A stretch of 64,000 bases of DNA from Salimicrobium halophilum (GCF_900100295.1 NZ_FNEV01000002.1:1-64000), one strand, 5' to 3'; counted from the stretch's first letter, positions 34,022-43,384 are shown. Notes: a model not told the origin generated them from the sequence alone. Made by a program: numbers and translations.

Positions 34022-34813
34022 TTAAGAAGGTTCATGGCTAAGAGTATTATTACCTGGCTGTGTCGCTTTGTACCAATGAAAGCATAGGAGGAAAATAATG
34101 ATGGCATCAATCACATCGCCTCCGTAATACATAATCATCGAACCCGTCTCCGCTTCTGCCTGGGGTACGCCTGCAGGTGGGGAGGCATACAGATACTTCG
34201 ACAGAATACCGTGACCGGCAAGAGCGAATATGAAGACAATCGTCCGGTACAGATAGCTGTAACGATGAGCGACAGGCTCTACGTAAATCATCGCCATCAT
34301 GAACAGATAGCCGGCTAGGAATACATGCAGGTGTACGAGAACGTGGATCCAAAGGTGCTCGTGCATCATGTGGTACAAATCAGTCGTATACAGCACCCAT
34401 AGCCCGCCTATGTTGAGGACAGATGCTGTGATAGGGTGACTGATGACTCGTACATACGAACTTCTGAGAAAAAAAGAAAGCTTCCTTGCAGCCGCTACAG
34501 GTAACGTCCGTAACAAAAGTGTCATGGGTCTTGCGAGAACGAGGAGAAGCGGAGCGAGCATGCCTAGAAGTAGATGCCCCACCATATGAGCGCGGAAATC
34601 GATACGTGCTTCATTGGCTAAAGGTCCAATTACAGAAATACCTGCACATACCACACCAAGGATAAAGAGCACATAACGATGCGCAGGCCACTTTTGGAGG
34701 TGCCTGGAACGATCAGAATAGAGGGCAGCTCCTATGTACAGTATGATCGCGAGAAGAAAAGGGAGCGCTAGGATTGCATCAAGAAAGACTCCATTTCCTT
34801 GTTGTTCACCCAT
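34022..34813 (-). CDS. ctaG: CtaG-type cytochrome c oxidase assembly membrane protein
   Basis: The 263-residue protein has seven or more helices with several His residues. The caa3_CtaG family pattern is visible in HMVGHLLLGMLAPLLLVLARP and in HEHLWIHVLVHLHVFLAGYLF. Bacillus CtaG supports formation of caa3 oxidase, probably by handling copper. The start ATG 34813 overlaps the stop of the DUF2243 gene by 8 nt, which implies coupled translation. No oxidase subunit genes are adjacent, so this may be a second copy. Confidence 0.82.
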   Translation of the reverse strand: MGEQQGNGVFLDAILALPFLLAIILYIGAALYSDRSRHLQKWPAHRYVLFILGVVCAGISVIGPLANEARIDFRAHMVGHLLLGMLAPLLLVLARPMTLLLRTLPVAAARKLSFFLRSSYVRVISHPITASVLNIGGLWVLYTTDLYHMMHEHLWIHVLVHLHVFLAGYLFMMAMIYVEPVAHRYSYLYRTIVFIFALAGHGILSKYLYASPPAGVPQAEAETGSMIMYYGGDVIDAIIIFLLCFHWYKATQPGNNTLSHEPS

Positions 34814-35258
34814 GGGCCTGGTTTCCCTTTCCACGCTTAAGCAGGAACAACCCTCCCGCAATCATGAAGACCGCAGATATATTCCACACCAAATCGTACG
34901 GAAGAATATTTTCGACGTAGCGAATCTGGTGCAGCTGCATCAGCTTGTGCTGCACGATTCCGTCATACAATTGGAAAGCTCCGGCTCCGAGCAGGACACT
35001 GCCCCACCAGCGCCCCCAGGATAAGCTGTACCTTCGTCTCAGGTCAGCAAGAAGGAACAAACCCCCGATGGTAGCGAACCAGCTGAAAGCATGGAACAAT
35101 CCATCGGAGATCAGGCCGATATCCGTAGTCGATTGATCATAGAAGTGATGCCATCTCAGCAACTGGTGAAAAAGTACTTCGTCCAAAAATGCTGCAAGGC
35201 CGATACCGAAGAGAAGGCCGGACCATATGTTGAGCTTATGCATAGGAGTAGAAGACAT
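34806..35258 (-). CDS. DUF2243 membrane protein
   Basis: The 150-residue protein has four helices and the DUF2243 features FGIGLAAFLDEVLFHQLLRWHHFYD and GAFQLYDGIVQHKLMQLHQIRY, rich in conserved His and Asp that could bind a metal. DUF2243 genes are often next to CtaG-type genes, as here. This suggests a joint role in metal or oxidase assembly. AAGGGAGC precedes the ATG. Confidence 0.85.
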   Translation of the reverse strand: MSSTPMHKLNIWSGLLFGIGLAAFLDEVLFHQLLRWHHFYDQSTTDIGLISDGLFHAFSWFATIGGLFLLADLRRRYSLSWGRWWGSVLLGAGAFQLYDGIVQHKLMQLHQIRYVENILPYDLVWNISAVFMIAGGLFLLKRGKGNQAHG

Positions 35259-35430
35259 TGAAAATAGCTCCCTTTCTTCAAAATTCTACCTATGTTTTCC
35301 CATCCCTCTCTTTTCATAAACTAGCTTAAAGTTTGTGAAGCCCAATACTGGAAATTGAAACCAAATAGTAACGCCGTTCGTATAGAGAAGGTGAGTCACT
35401 TGAATCGTGAAGTTATAGGAGGGGTGTTCT

Positions 35431-35619
35431 GTGGAAATATTTACAGCTCTTTTGATTGTGGTAGTAGCAGTAATTGCCGATTTCTTTTGGTTTGATGTGG
35501 ATCGGAAACGTTGGGGATGGATGAAGAATTGGACGAGATTTCAAAAAGGGTTATTCTTCTCAGGGTTTGCGGTCGTTACTGTATTGATCTATGTAGGACT
35601 GAGTTCTGAATTTTTGTGA
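35431..35619 (+). CDS. 62-residue two-helix membrane protein
   Basis: The protein starts with GTG after ATAGGAGGGG and has two hydrophobic helices around a charged DVDRKRWGWMKNWTRFQKG loop. No family is recognised. It is upstream of an MFS gene in the same direction. Confidence 0.6.
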   Translation: MEIFTALLIVVVAVIADFFWFDVDRKRWGWMKNWTRFQKGLFFSGFAVVTVLIYVGLSSEFL

Positions 35620-35668
35620 GCGGATTCAGTAAGGACTAGCTACTACTGCTCATGGTAAGGAGACTCTT

Positions 35669-36913
35669 ATGAGTGAAAATTTGAAGAAATGGAGAGCCCC
35701 TGCGTTGTTATTGACCTCTATGGGGATAGCAAGTATCGGAGATTTCATCTACTTAGTGGCCATCAACATCATTGTGTATCAAATCACAGGGTCGGCCACT
35801 GCTGTCGCAGGACTTTGGATGGTGGGACCACTGACGAACATCATCACGAAGTTCTGGACGGGAAGTTTCATCGAGTATCGCAGTAAGAAACAAGTTATGA
35901 CCATCACTTACATGATCAGAGCGGCCTTCATCTGTCTCATTCCCTTCGCTCCTAATATGATCGTCATCTACGGAATTCTGGTTCTGTTGAGTATAGCGAA
36001 AGCATTTTTCCATCCGGCATCAACGACCTACGTCGCGATTCTGGTTCCTACGGAGAAAAGGAAGCGATTCAACTCCATCCGCTCCTTCGCAACGTCGGGG
36101 GCGTTCATTATCGGACCAGCCATCGGTGGAGCTCTCATTTTAGCAAGCTCTGTGGAGATGACGCTGTGGCTGAACGCATCGTTCTTTCTTTTTTCTGCTT
36201 TGTTGTTATTTTTCCTTCCTAAACAGGAAGCGATTGATAAAGATGCAATTCCACGACTGACTTTCTCTCAGGTGGTCGAAGATTTTACAGTCGTTCAGAA
36301 ATTCATGAATCAGAATAACTACGTGACCTTCATCTACCTCGGGTTTCTTCTGGTGATGATTTTCACTTTCGCGATGGATACCCAGGAAGTCGTGTTCACT
36401 CAACAGGTGATCGGGCTTTCGGAGATGGAATACAGTTTGCTGATCAGCATTACCGGGATTGGGTCAGTGGTGGGGGCAGTCCTCCTTTCGATATTCACGA
36501 ATACCTTGTCCCTGAGGTCCATGATTGTGATCGGTCTAGTCATGACGACGGTTGGTTATATCATTTACGCCTTCTCCTGGTCCTTTCTCTCCATAGTAGT
36601 CGGTTTTGTCATATTAGGTTTCTTTCAGGTGTTCCTGAGTGCTGGCATAGCGACTTTCTACCAAAACAATGTGCCTGTAGATGTCATGGGCAGAGTGACG
36701 AGTGTCTTTCAATTAATCCAAAGTGCTGCTCAAGTCGTTTTCGTTCTTATAATTGGACTCGCAGCAGACGTCGTGTCCTTACGTCTGACAATCATTGCAT
36801 TAGCGCTTGTAATGCTAATTTCGTCTATCGTTTTTTCTTTTTCAGTAATGAAATCGAACAAAGCACACCTGTTTAGAGAGGATACTGAACGAGAAGAGAA
36901 ATTCAACGTCTAG
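35669..36913 (+). CDS. MFS transporter
   Basis: The 414-residue protein has twelve hydrophobic segments. GSFIEYRSKKQVM is the cytoplasmic loop 2-3 (a diverged A motif), and GRVTSVFQLIQSAAQ occurs in the tenth-helix region. It resembles MFS_3 efflux proteins. Substrate is unknown. GTAAGGAGACTCTT precedes the ATG. The short membrane gene after it begins 12 nt downstream and is probably in the same transcript. Confidence 0.85.
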   Translation: MSENLKKWRAPALLLTSMGIASIGDFIYLVAINIIVYQITGSATAVAGLWMVGPLTNIITKFWTGSFIEYRSKKQVMTITYMIRAAFICLIPFAPNMIVIYGILVLLSIAKAFFHPASTTYVAILVPTEKRKRFNSIRSFATSGAFIIGPAIGGALILASSVEMTLWLNASFFLFSALLLFFLPKQEAIDKDAIPRLTFSQVVEDFTVVQKFMNQNNYVTFIYLGFLLVMIFTFAMDTQEVVFTQQVIGLSEMEYSLLISITGIGSVVGAVLLSIFTNTLSLRSMIVIGLVMTTVGYIIYAFSWSFLSIVVGFVILGFFQVFLSAGIATFYQNNVPVDVMGRVTSVFQLIQSAAQVVFVLIIGLAADVVSLRLTIIALALVMLISSIVFSFSVMKSNKAHLFREDTEREEKFNV

Positions 36914-36925
36914 GGAGGGATGATT

Positions 36926-37147
36926 GTGAAGAAATTAAGAGTGATATTGGCGGGTGTGGTCATTGTTTTAGCTGGGTTAACTATGATGAGTGACATTTCA
37001 AGAGCCATCATGCCCTATGCAATGATCGTCGTGACAGTACTGGTTTTCATGATGGGAGTGATGGAATTCAGAAGACGCAATCCTGTGGCATTTACGTTGT
37101 TTGTAGCGGGTGGATTCACGTTGTTCGTCGGAGTGTATACTATTTGA
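36926..37147 (+). CDS. 73-residue membrane protein, DUF3953-like
   Basis: Three hydrophobic stretches (VILAGVVIVLAGLTMM, YAMIVVTVLVFMMGVMEF, FTLFVAGGFTLFVGVYTI) with a short FRRRNPV turn resemble Bacillus YczI/DUF3953. GTG 36926 is spaced correctly from TAGGGAGGG; ATG 36920 is too close. The end overlaps the possible TTG start of the next frame. Confidence 0.6.
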   Translation: MKKLRVILAGVVIVLAGLTMMSDISRAIMPYAMIVVTVLVFMMGVMEFRRRNPVAFTLFVAGGFTLFVGVYTI

Positions 37148-37167
37148 ATAAGGATAGGAAGTGGAAC

Positions 37168-37992
37168 ATGAATTTAATGCAAAAAGCGAAAGAGCTGGCA
37201 GAGGTTTATAGACGGAACCCGAATATAGAGGCGATTCTGCTGGCGGGCTCTGTGGCGAAACATATGCAAGATGAACATTCGGATATTGAATTACATATAT
37301 TTTGGTCGTTCCCGCCGAGGGATGAAGATCGCATGAGTCCCATCCGTGAGGTGAGTGGAAGGATTTTGGAGTATCATCCTTACGAAGATGAAGAGTGGTC
37401 GGAATCGTTTTTGACTCAAGAAGGAATCAAATTGGAAATAAGTAATTTTCTTTCGGAGACCGTAGAGCGCTTCACCTCAGATGTAGTAAATCGATATGAA
37501 ACGGATTACGACAAGCAATGTATTGTGGCATCTCTCTATGGGGGAGTGGGACTATATGGAGAAGCGAAGGTAGGTGAATGGAAGGAAAAAATTGCGGTGT
37601 ACCCATCAGAACTTGCAGAGCGCATGATTACTAAAAATCTATGGCTCGGTAACCGATGGAAGAACCGGAACGCCCTTTTGAAACGGGAAGACTGGCTGAT
37701 GTATTACACAGTTCTATGTGATGTGGAAAACAAACTATTCGGTGTGCTGTTCGGACTGAATCATATGTATGTCCATCATCCGCTGTTCAAATGGATGGCC
37801 CATTCTATCAGTCAGATGACGATCAAGCCTGATAAACTCCATGAGCGGATGGCGGGAGTGCTCACAGAAAACCCGGAGAACAGTGTGAAAGAATTAGAAG
37901 CGTTGGTCGGCGAGGTGATGGAACTCGTAGAAGAACATATTCCTCACTTGAACATCAGAGGACAGAAAGAAGATCTAGGATTCACTAAATGA
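37168..37992 (+). CDS. Nucleotidyltransferase-fold protein (DUF4037-like)
   Basis: The 274-residue protein has a nucleotidyltransferase motif (IEAILLAGSVAKHMQDEHSDIELHIFW), with GS followed by a single D-x-E pair, then a helical C-terminal half. The pattern resembles kanamycin nucleotidyltransferase-like and DUF4037 proteins. Substrate is unknown. ATG 37168 follows AGGAAG; a TTG at 37144 would overlap the previous gene. Confidence 0.72.
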   Translation: MNLMQKAKELAEVYRRNPNIEAILLAGSVAKHMQDEHSDIELHIFWSFPPRDEDRMSPIREVSGRILEYHPYEDEEWSESFLTQEGIKLEISNFLSETVERFTSDVVNRYETDYDKQCIVASLYGGVGLYGEAKVGEWKEKIAVYPSELAERMITKNLWLGNRWKNRNALLKREDWLMYYTVLCDVENKLFGVLFGLNHMYVHHPLFKWMAHSISQMTIKPDKLHERMAGVLTENPENSVKELEALVGEVMELVEEHIPHLNIRGQKEDLGFTK

Positions 37993-37995
37993 ACG

Positions 37996-38280
37996 TCACG
38001 CTTTGTCCTGTTTTTGTCGAAAAGAAATGATGGAAGTCTTTAGAGAAGCGTAAGACCCGACGGTAGCATATCCGTAGAACCATCCCATAAATACCCCGGC
38101 GAGCAAATCCCCCCGATGACTGATGAAGATAGAGAGCAGCAAGCCGATTATCAATGCGACCGTCGGGACTATAATTTTTGGTATCTTGAAGACGACTTTG
38201 ACGCTTTGGGTAACTCCCATAATCGCCGGTATAGCTATGACCGCATCCCAAAAGTTGGTCTGAATCGTGGGAAAATCCAT
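37996..38280 (-). CDS. Small holin-like membrane protein
   Basis: The 94-residue protein has three hydrophobic stretches and a charged tail (FRQKQDKA). Glycine-rich helices and length recall holins, but no phage genes are near. GGATGATT precedes the ATG. It converges with the nucleotidyltransferase gene 3 nt away. Confidence 0.55.
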   Translation of the reverse strand: MDFPTIQTNFWDAVIAIPAIMGVTQSVKVVFKIPKIIVPTVALIIGLLLSIFISHRGDLLAGVFMGWFYGYATVGSYASLKTSIISFRQKQDKA

Positions 38281-38352
38281 GATGAATCATCCTTTTTCGA
38301 TTAGGCTGAACTGTTTGGTTCAGTCTTATACCCCTATCTGATGGCTTATAAA

Positions 38353-38559
38353 TCATTCCTTATGATCCAGTGCTTTCTTTAGTTCATCAATCTGGTGTTG
38401 AAGAGATTCGAGTTGCGTCGACTGCGCTGAATCCGCAGTATTCTCTTCTTCTAACGCGATCAAAGCTGCAAGTAAAGAAATCGCATCTCCTAAAACCGTG
38501 ATGAAAGAGCCGATAGCTGCAACCTGCGTAGAGGATAAATCGTTTCCTTCAGAATTCAA
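38353..38559 (-). CDS. 68-residue protein with hydrophobic helix and coiled coil
   Basis: The start is TTG 38559 behind AGGAGGGAG; the longer frame would put the ribosome site inside the gene. A hydrophobic stretch (VAAIGSFITVLGDAISLLAALIAL) is followed by an acidic coiled coil (TQLESLQHQIDELKKALDHK). It may be co-expressed with the small membrane gene downstream. Function is unknown. Confidence 0.6.
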   Translation of the reverse strand: MNSEGNDLSSTQVAAIGSFITVLGDAISLLAALIALEEENTADSAQSTQLESLQHQIDELKKALDHKE

Positions 38560-38753
38560 TGCTCTCCCTCCTGGCTTAAAAAGTTTCTTATACATTAAGT
38601 AATGCTACTGCAGAATATTTGTGCCGGCCTGATATCATTACTCCAAGTTCTCTTCAGAAAGAGTGCTTGTTTTTTTATGCCATTTTTTCACTTCATTACG
38701 TATACTTTCTCTTCATTTACCCACGCTAGTAAAAAAGTGAAGGATTCTTACCT

Positions 38754-39839
38754 ATGATGAGAGATGGAAAAATCAGTTTCGTACAATTGTTCTTTTTGAT
38801 CATGATGTCTTCAGGGTTTTACAATCATGTCATTTTGACACCGCCTGTTCTTAACGTGGCACGACGGGATGCATGGATCTCTGCCTCATTGACGGGAGTG
38901 TCCTTTTCGGTTGTTCTGTTGATCATTTACGTTATTCACAAGCTGACAGGGGACCAATCCGTCTTCGAATATCTCCAGGAGGGATTCGGGAAAGTCGGGA
39001 AATGGGTCTTCGCCATTCCTCTGCTTATCTATCTGATGATCAGCGGCTATATTACGTTTTTCGATACGATCTCGTGGACGAAAGTATCTTATTTACAGAA
39101 AACGCCTCAAATCTTTTTAGCATTGATGATTTTGGCGGTCATCGTTCTGATGTTGAAAGAAGGCATGGAGACGTTAGCGATTGCGGCAGGGGTACTGCTC
39201 CCGATGGTCGTGATTTTGGGTATTTTTGTGACAATCGCCAATGTACAGAATAAGAACTATTCTCTTTTGTTCCCGATTTTGACCGAAGGGTGGGACCCGG
39301 TGTGGGGAGGGTTCCTTGTAGGAAGCAGTGGCGCTATGGATCTGGTTCTCCTTTTGTGTATACAACATCAAGTCAAAAAGAAAATGGCGCTGTGGAAGTA
39401 TGTAGTGATCGGTGCCATGCTTTTGAACCTGTTCCTGGCCCCGCTTACCGGTACTATCGCTCTGTTTGGTCCTGAGCACGGTGCTGAACTCCGGTATCCG
39501 GCCTATGAACAGTGGAGGATGGTATCCATCGGTTCTTATATCAAGCATGTCGACTACTTGACGATTTATCAATGGCTCTCCGGGGCAGTAATCCGGATAG
39601 CTCTGATTCTATATTTGATACCTCTCATCTTTACAATCAAACAAGTGAAAGTGAAAAGAAAGCTTCATTTGGGATACGTCGTCCTCCTGGTCTCCAGTTT
39701 ATATGTACCGTTATCTGATATGCAGTTTTATGAGTGGTTGAAAAAGTACGTATTGCCCGGTTTCACCTATGGGATGGGACTATACCTGTTTCTGTTGCTT
39801 GGAGCTGTAGTATGGATTCATAGGAGGCGGACATCTTGA
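38754..39839 (+). CDS. gerAB: Spore germination protein, GerAB subunit
   Basis: The 361-residue protein has about ten helices of the amino acid-permease-like GerAB (spore_permease) family, with features such as FFLIMMSSGFYNHVILTPPV and TFFDTISWTKVSYLQKTP. In germinant receptors this subunit binds the nutrient in the inner spore membrane. It is first in a B-A-C operon, instead of the usual A-B-C order. The stop overlaps the TTG of gerAA. A TATACTT at 38701-38707 resembles a sigma-G -10, but no convincing -35 was found. Confidence 0.9.
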   Translation: MMRDGKISFVQLFFLIMMSSGFYNHVILTPPVLNVARRDAWISASLTGVSFSVVLLIIYVIHKLTGDQSVFEYLQEGFGKVGKWVFAIPLLIYLMISGYITFFDTISWTKVSYLQKTPQIFLALMILAVIVLMLKEGMETLAIAAGVLLPMVVILGIFVTIANVQNKNYSLLFPILTEGWDPVWGGFLVGSSGAMDLVLLLCIQHQVKKKMALWKYVVIGAMLLNLFLAPLTGTIALFGPEHGAELRYPAYEQWRMVSIGSYIKHVDYLTIYQWLSGAVIRIALILYLIPLIFTIKQVKVKRKLHLGYVVLLVSSLYVPLSDMQFYEWLKKYVLPGFTYGMGLYLFLLLGAVVWIHRRRTS

Positions 39840-41296
39840 ACAGAAAAGAAGATAAGCAGAAAAGCCAGGATCAAGAGGTGACGTTTACGGAAGAATCCTT
39901 GAGAGAGTTGTTCGACGGCTGTGCCGATGTAGAGTTTTATAAGGCGACGACTTCAGTAGGACCGATCCTCGTCGTCTATTGTCAGGGATTATTCGATCAG
40001 AGTGCATTGTTCGACTATGCATTGAGGCCTATTCTTCAAAATAAAAGACGGAGAGCGGATTTGAAGAATGTTCTTCCGGCGAATGTGAAAGAGCTCGGGA
40101 ATTCGATTACGAAAGAAAAGATGGTTGATATCGTTTTCAGAGGCGAAGTAATCATTCTTCAGGAAGAGGATTCCCGATTATTCAGGGTGAATGCCATCGG
40201 CCATCCCATGAGAAATGTGGAAGAGCCGAGCACAGAAGTATCGATCCGGGGGTCGAAGGAAGGGTTCGTCGAAGAACTTATCATGAATACCGCCCTTGTC
40301 CGTAAACGGCTCAGGACTTCAAGTCTGAAGGTCGTCAATTTTGTAATAGGGACACGGACCAAGACGAACGTACAGTTGATGTATCTTGAAGATGTCACCA
40401 ACACTAAAATAGTCGAGGAGGCGAAAAAGAGGCTCGGGAATATCGATATTGACGGGGTGGAAAGCAGTCTTCAAATCGAGGAACTTCTTTCGGATCGAAA
40501 GCATTCGTTCTTCCCGCTGTTTGTATACACAGGAAGACCGGACTATGTGGTCGAAAGTCTGATGCATGGGCGTTTCGCCATACTGGTCGATGGGACCCCG
40601 ACCGCTTTGATTGCTCCCGTCAATCTGTTCTTCATATTGAAAACAGCGGAGGACAGTAATGTTTCGAGTAATTTTGTCCTGTTTGAACGGATTCTTCGTG
40701 TCATCGGGTTGTTCATCGCTCTATTCGTTCCCGCCTTCTGGATTGCTCTGATCACGTTTCACCCGGATCAGCTTCCGTTCACCCTGCTAGCGACCGTGAC
40801 ACTCTCGAGAGATGGGGTTCCATTTCCGGCTCCTGTCGAATGTTTCCTCATGTTATTCTTGTTCGAGCTCTTCCGGGAAGCCGGGGTACGATTACCCATG
40901 GTCGTCGGTCAGATCCTATCAGTGGTAGGCGGTTTGATCATTGGCCAGGCTGCTATCGCTGCCGGACTGACGGCTCCTGGGATTCTTGTAGTCAACGCCG
41001 TTGCTCTGGTAGCGACGTTCACCCTGGTCAATCAATCGTTGACGGGGCTCGTGGCTATTTTACGACTGGTAATTCTATTGATTACATCTTTTTTCGGGAT
41101 GTTCGGTTTCTTCATCTCTCTATTTGCGGTGACGGGTTATTTAGCTAGTCTGCGGTCCTTCGGGGTGCCATATCTTACACCGTTCGCACCGTTCAAGCCG
41201 AAAGACTTGCAGGATGCTATGTGGAATTCCGCTGATGATAAATACCAGAGACCGGAAATGCTGGATCCTATTGATACTACAAGAAGAGAGCAGTGA
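39836..41296 (+). CDS. gerAA: Spore germination protein, GerAA subunit
   Basis: The 486-residue protein has a large soluble N-terminal domain (about 1-280) with EELLSDRKHSFFPLFVYTGRPDYV and VDGTPTALIAPV, then about five helices containing PFPAPVECFLMLFLFELFREAG and GQAAIAAGLTAPGILVV. This is the GerA family layout. The subunit forms the oligomeric ion channel of the germinant receptor. It starts TTG behind GGAGGCG and overlaps gerAB by 4 nt; its stop overlaps the GTG of gerAC. Confidence 0.94.
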   Translation: MNRKEDKQKSQDQEVTFTEESLRELFDGCADVEFYKATTSVGPILVVYCQGLFDQSALFDYALRPILQNKRRRADLKNVLPANVKELGNSITKEKMVDIVFRGEVIILQEEDSRLFRVNAIGHPMRNVEEPSTEVSIRGSKEGFVEELIMNTALVRKRLRTSSLKVVNFVIGTRTKTNVQLMYLEDVTNTKIVEEAKKRLGNIDIDGVESSLQIEELLSDRKHSFFPLFVYTGRPDYVVESLMHGRFAILVDGTPTALIAPVNLFFILKTAEDSNVSSNFVLFERILRVIGLFIALFVPAFWIALITFHPDQLPFTLLATVTLSRDGVPFPAPVECFLMLFLFELFREAGVRLPMVVGQILSVVGGLIIGQAAIAAGLTAPGILVVNAVALVATFTLVNQSLTGLVAILRLVILLITSFFGMFGFFISLFAVTGYLASLRSFGVPYLTPFAPFKPKDLQDAMWNSADDKYQRPEMLDPIDTTRREQ

Positions 41297-42447
41297 CTAA
41301 ATTGTATAGAAAAGTGATACTGGTGCTTCTTTCGTTGGGTTTATTGACAGGTTGTTGGGACGGGAAGACGATTGAACATATGTTATACGTATCGGGGTTG
41401 GGAATAGGTTATGAAAATGAGGAATTGGTCGTCTATGCCAGGTTCATCGAATTGGAAAACGTAGGGAAACAGGAAGGTGGTGGGGGGCCTTCGGAGGATA
41501 AACCTATATGGATCGCCAAGGGAACCGGCAAAACTTTCGATATCGCCACGGATGATCTCTATTATACATCCCAGCTTCCCATTTCCTGGGCTCACCTGGG
41601 AGAGATCGTGATAACGACCGAGGCGTTGAAACAGGATGGTATCATCAACGAAGTGATGGACGTGCTGAACCGTTATTCGGAAACGAGGAGTGAAGTGATA
41701 CTTCATGCGACGAAAGAGGAGCTTCCTTTAGTAGCGCAGGGAAGGCCCATTTTAGGAACATCAACCTGGTATTCCAAAGTCAACAATCCTTATCCGGTAT
41801 TCAGACAGTTTTCTCTCGTAAGACCGATTACCTCCCGCCAATATCTGATTGATCAGGAGGAGCCGGGGAAGGTGTTGGATATTCCGATGCTCAGTCTGGA
41901 TAAAAGTAAATGGCAAAGAGGGGAAGAACCTCATCCTACCGTCGAATTCGGTGGAAGTGCTTTTGTGTATAAAGGAAAATTTAAAGGTAGTCTTCCTGTT
42001 GAAGAAGAACGGGGGATCCGCTGGATGCAGGAAGAATCTCAAAGAGTTCCTCTTTATTTATTCAACAGTAAGAAAGATTACGCCTCCATCGTCTTTACTA
42101 GTCCGAGTGTCGATATCACACCTGAAATCAAAGGAGAGGAAGTGACGGTTTCGGTCGATGTCAAAGTGAAAGGTAGTATCATCGAGAATCCTTTTTACCA
42201 AGACGAGAAAACGTTGGAGAAAGATGCGGAAGAAGAAATTAAAAAACAGATCAAAGACACTTATAAGTACGCTCTGGAAAAGAATATAGATGTTTATCAA
42301 TTCGCCTACCACGTGTACAAGAAACACCCTGAGAAGTTCAAGGAATTAGGAATCGAAGATAAAGATTGGCTTAAGCCAGAGACGTTTGAAAATCTGAATG
42401 TGCAGGTAAGTATCGTTTCTTCCGGGAAACTGAAAATAAATAAATGA
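41293..42447 (+). CDS. gerAC: Spore germination lipoprotein, GerAC subunit
   Basis: The 384-residue protein has a lipobox (LLTGC) followed by WDGKTIEHMLYVSGLGIGY, typical of the GerAC start, and the three-domain GerAC body. The lipoprotein subunit docks the receptor at the inner spore membrane. It starts with GTG overlapping the gerAA stop (GTGA). The operon ends at a strong hairpin. Confidence 0.93.
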   Translation: MTKLYRKVILVLLSLGLLTGCWDGKTIEHMLYVSGLGIGYENEELVVYARFIELENVGKQEGGGGPSEDKPIWIAKGTGKTFDIATDDLYYTSQLPISWAHLGEIVITTEALKQDGIINEVMDVLNRYSETRSEVILHATKEELPLVAQGRPILGTSTWYSKVNNPYPVFRQFSLVRPITSRQYLIDQEEPGKVLDIPMLSLDKSKWQRGEEPHPTVEFGGSAFVYKGKFKGSLPVEEERGIRWMQEESQRVPLYLFNSKKDYASIVFTSPSVDITPEIKGEEVTVSVDVKVKGSIIENPFYQDEKTLEKDAEEEIKKQIKDTYKYALEKNIDVYQFAYHVYKKHPEKFKELGIEDKDWLKPETFENLNVQVSIVSSGKLKINK

Positions 42448-42478
42448 CGAGCCGGTGAGGGGCTTTGCCGGATGCAAA

Positions 42479-42510
42479 ATAACCAGAGCGGTAATCCGCT
42501 CTGGTTTTCT
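42479..42510. terminator. Terminator of the ger operon, probably bidirectional
   Basis: AACCAGAGCGG and CCGCTCTGGTT form a perfect 11-bp stem with a 4-nt loop. T-rich tails follow on both strands, so it can also serve yjcZ. Confidence 0.92.
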
Positions 42511-42553
42511 GTAGGCAGGCATAGAATGGGTGAGTTGTAGTACCGATTAGCAA

Positions 42554-42646
42554 TTACCAACCATAGGCGTAGGTAGCACCGACGATGATAAGAAGGATGA
42601 ACAGCACTACGATCAGCGTGAATTGAGAGCCATAGCTTCCACTCAT
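42554..42646 (-). CDS. yjcZ: YjcZ family sporulation mini-protein
   Basis: A 30-residue frame (MSGSYGSQFTLIVVLFILLI, then IVGATYAYGW) matches the YjcZ family of tiny Bacillus sporulation proteins with one membrane helix. GAGGAGGTGAACGTT lies just before ATG 42646. It is convergent with the germination operon and divergent from yueI. Confidence 0.88.
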   Translation of the reverse strand: MSGSYGSQFTLIVVLFILLIIVGATYAYGW

Positions 42647-42805
42647 AACGTTCACCTCCTCATAAGGGTATACAATCTATACATATGCAGACCGAGCATA
42701 ATGTGAAAAGGCGGAAAACCACATCCGGAAATATTCAGAGATGAGATGAGCAATGAGATGAGCTACAATACAGTTAGAATGGAAGCGGTGAAGGAGGGGG
42801 ATGAC

Positions 42806-43249
42806 ATGAACAGAACAGATGTAGAAGATTATCTGCAGGAAGGCATATACGGAGCGAAAGAAACGAAGCCCGGGGAGCGGAGGAGATATCTCGGTACCTT
42901 GCGGGAGCGGATTGTGCTCATGCTCACGAAAGGGCAGGTGATGCAGCAGAAAGGGATGGATGAATTAGCGGAGCAGATGAAGGAACATAAAGATGCGAAA
43001 CTGTTGATGAATGGGAAGGTCGGGTACAAATTCCGGAAAGCCTATTCCCGATTGGCGGATCGGCACCAGATACATGTCACGTCTGTGCTGGACCAGGAGA
43101 AGGAAACGGACGTAGGTGTATTGCTGGTTGTCGATTATGCCATCGAAAAGGAAACGATCGAGGTGGAGACGGAAACAAAGCCTTCCGTGCAGGAAGAGAA
43201 GGAAAAAGGAGTGAAAGGCTTTCTGAAACGGTTGTTCCAGCCTCTGTAA
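42806..43249 (+). CDS. yueI: YueI family protein (DUF1694)
   Basis: The 147-residue protein matches YueI: an N-terminal VEDYLQEGIYGAKETKPGERRRYLGTLRERI stretch, then the LTKGQVMQ and DVGVLLVVDYAI segments. It lacks signal or membrane segments. The C-terminal tail is charged and ends in KGFLKRLFQPL. Function of the family is unknown. ATG 42806 follows GAAGGAGGGGG. Confidence 0.88.
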   Translation: MNRTDVEDYLQEGIYGAKETKPGERRRYLGTLRERIVLMLTKGQVMQQKGMDELAEQMKEHKDAKLLMNGKVGYKFRKAYSRLADRHQIHVTSVLDQEKETDVGVLLVVDYAIEKETIEVETETKPSVQEEKEKGVKGFLKRLFQPL

Positions 43250-43345
43250 AAGGAATGATTATATATTTGACGCTGAGGAACGCTTTTAACAAAAGCGTTC
43301 CTTGTCTTTATGGGAGAAAGTTGCACATCTAAAGAAATGATGATA

Positions 43346-43384
43346 TAGTAATCATTACAGTTTAAATCGTAATGATTACGATTT
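43346..43384 (+). promoter_or_regulatory. Paired Zur boxes upstream of rpsN2
   Basis: AAATCGTAATGATTACGATTT at 43364-43384 is a perfect Zur operator palindrome. A second, weaker site (TAGTAATCATTACAG, 43346-43360) is centred 21 bp upstream. Zur represses zinc-acquisition and zinc-sparing genes when zinc is sufficient. The downstream gene is a zinc-free S14, which supports the call. Confidence 0.9.

Noticed and set aside
37996-38280. Holin of a prophage remnant
   Set aside because: No lysis, capsid or integrase genes lie near, and the resemblance is only size and hydrophobicity.
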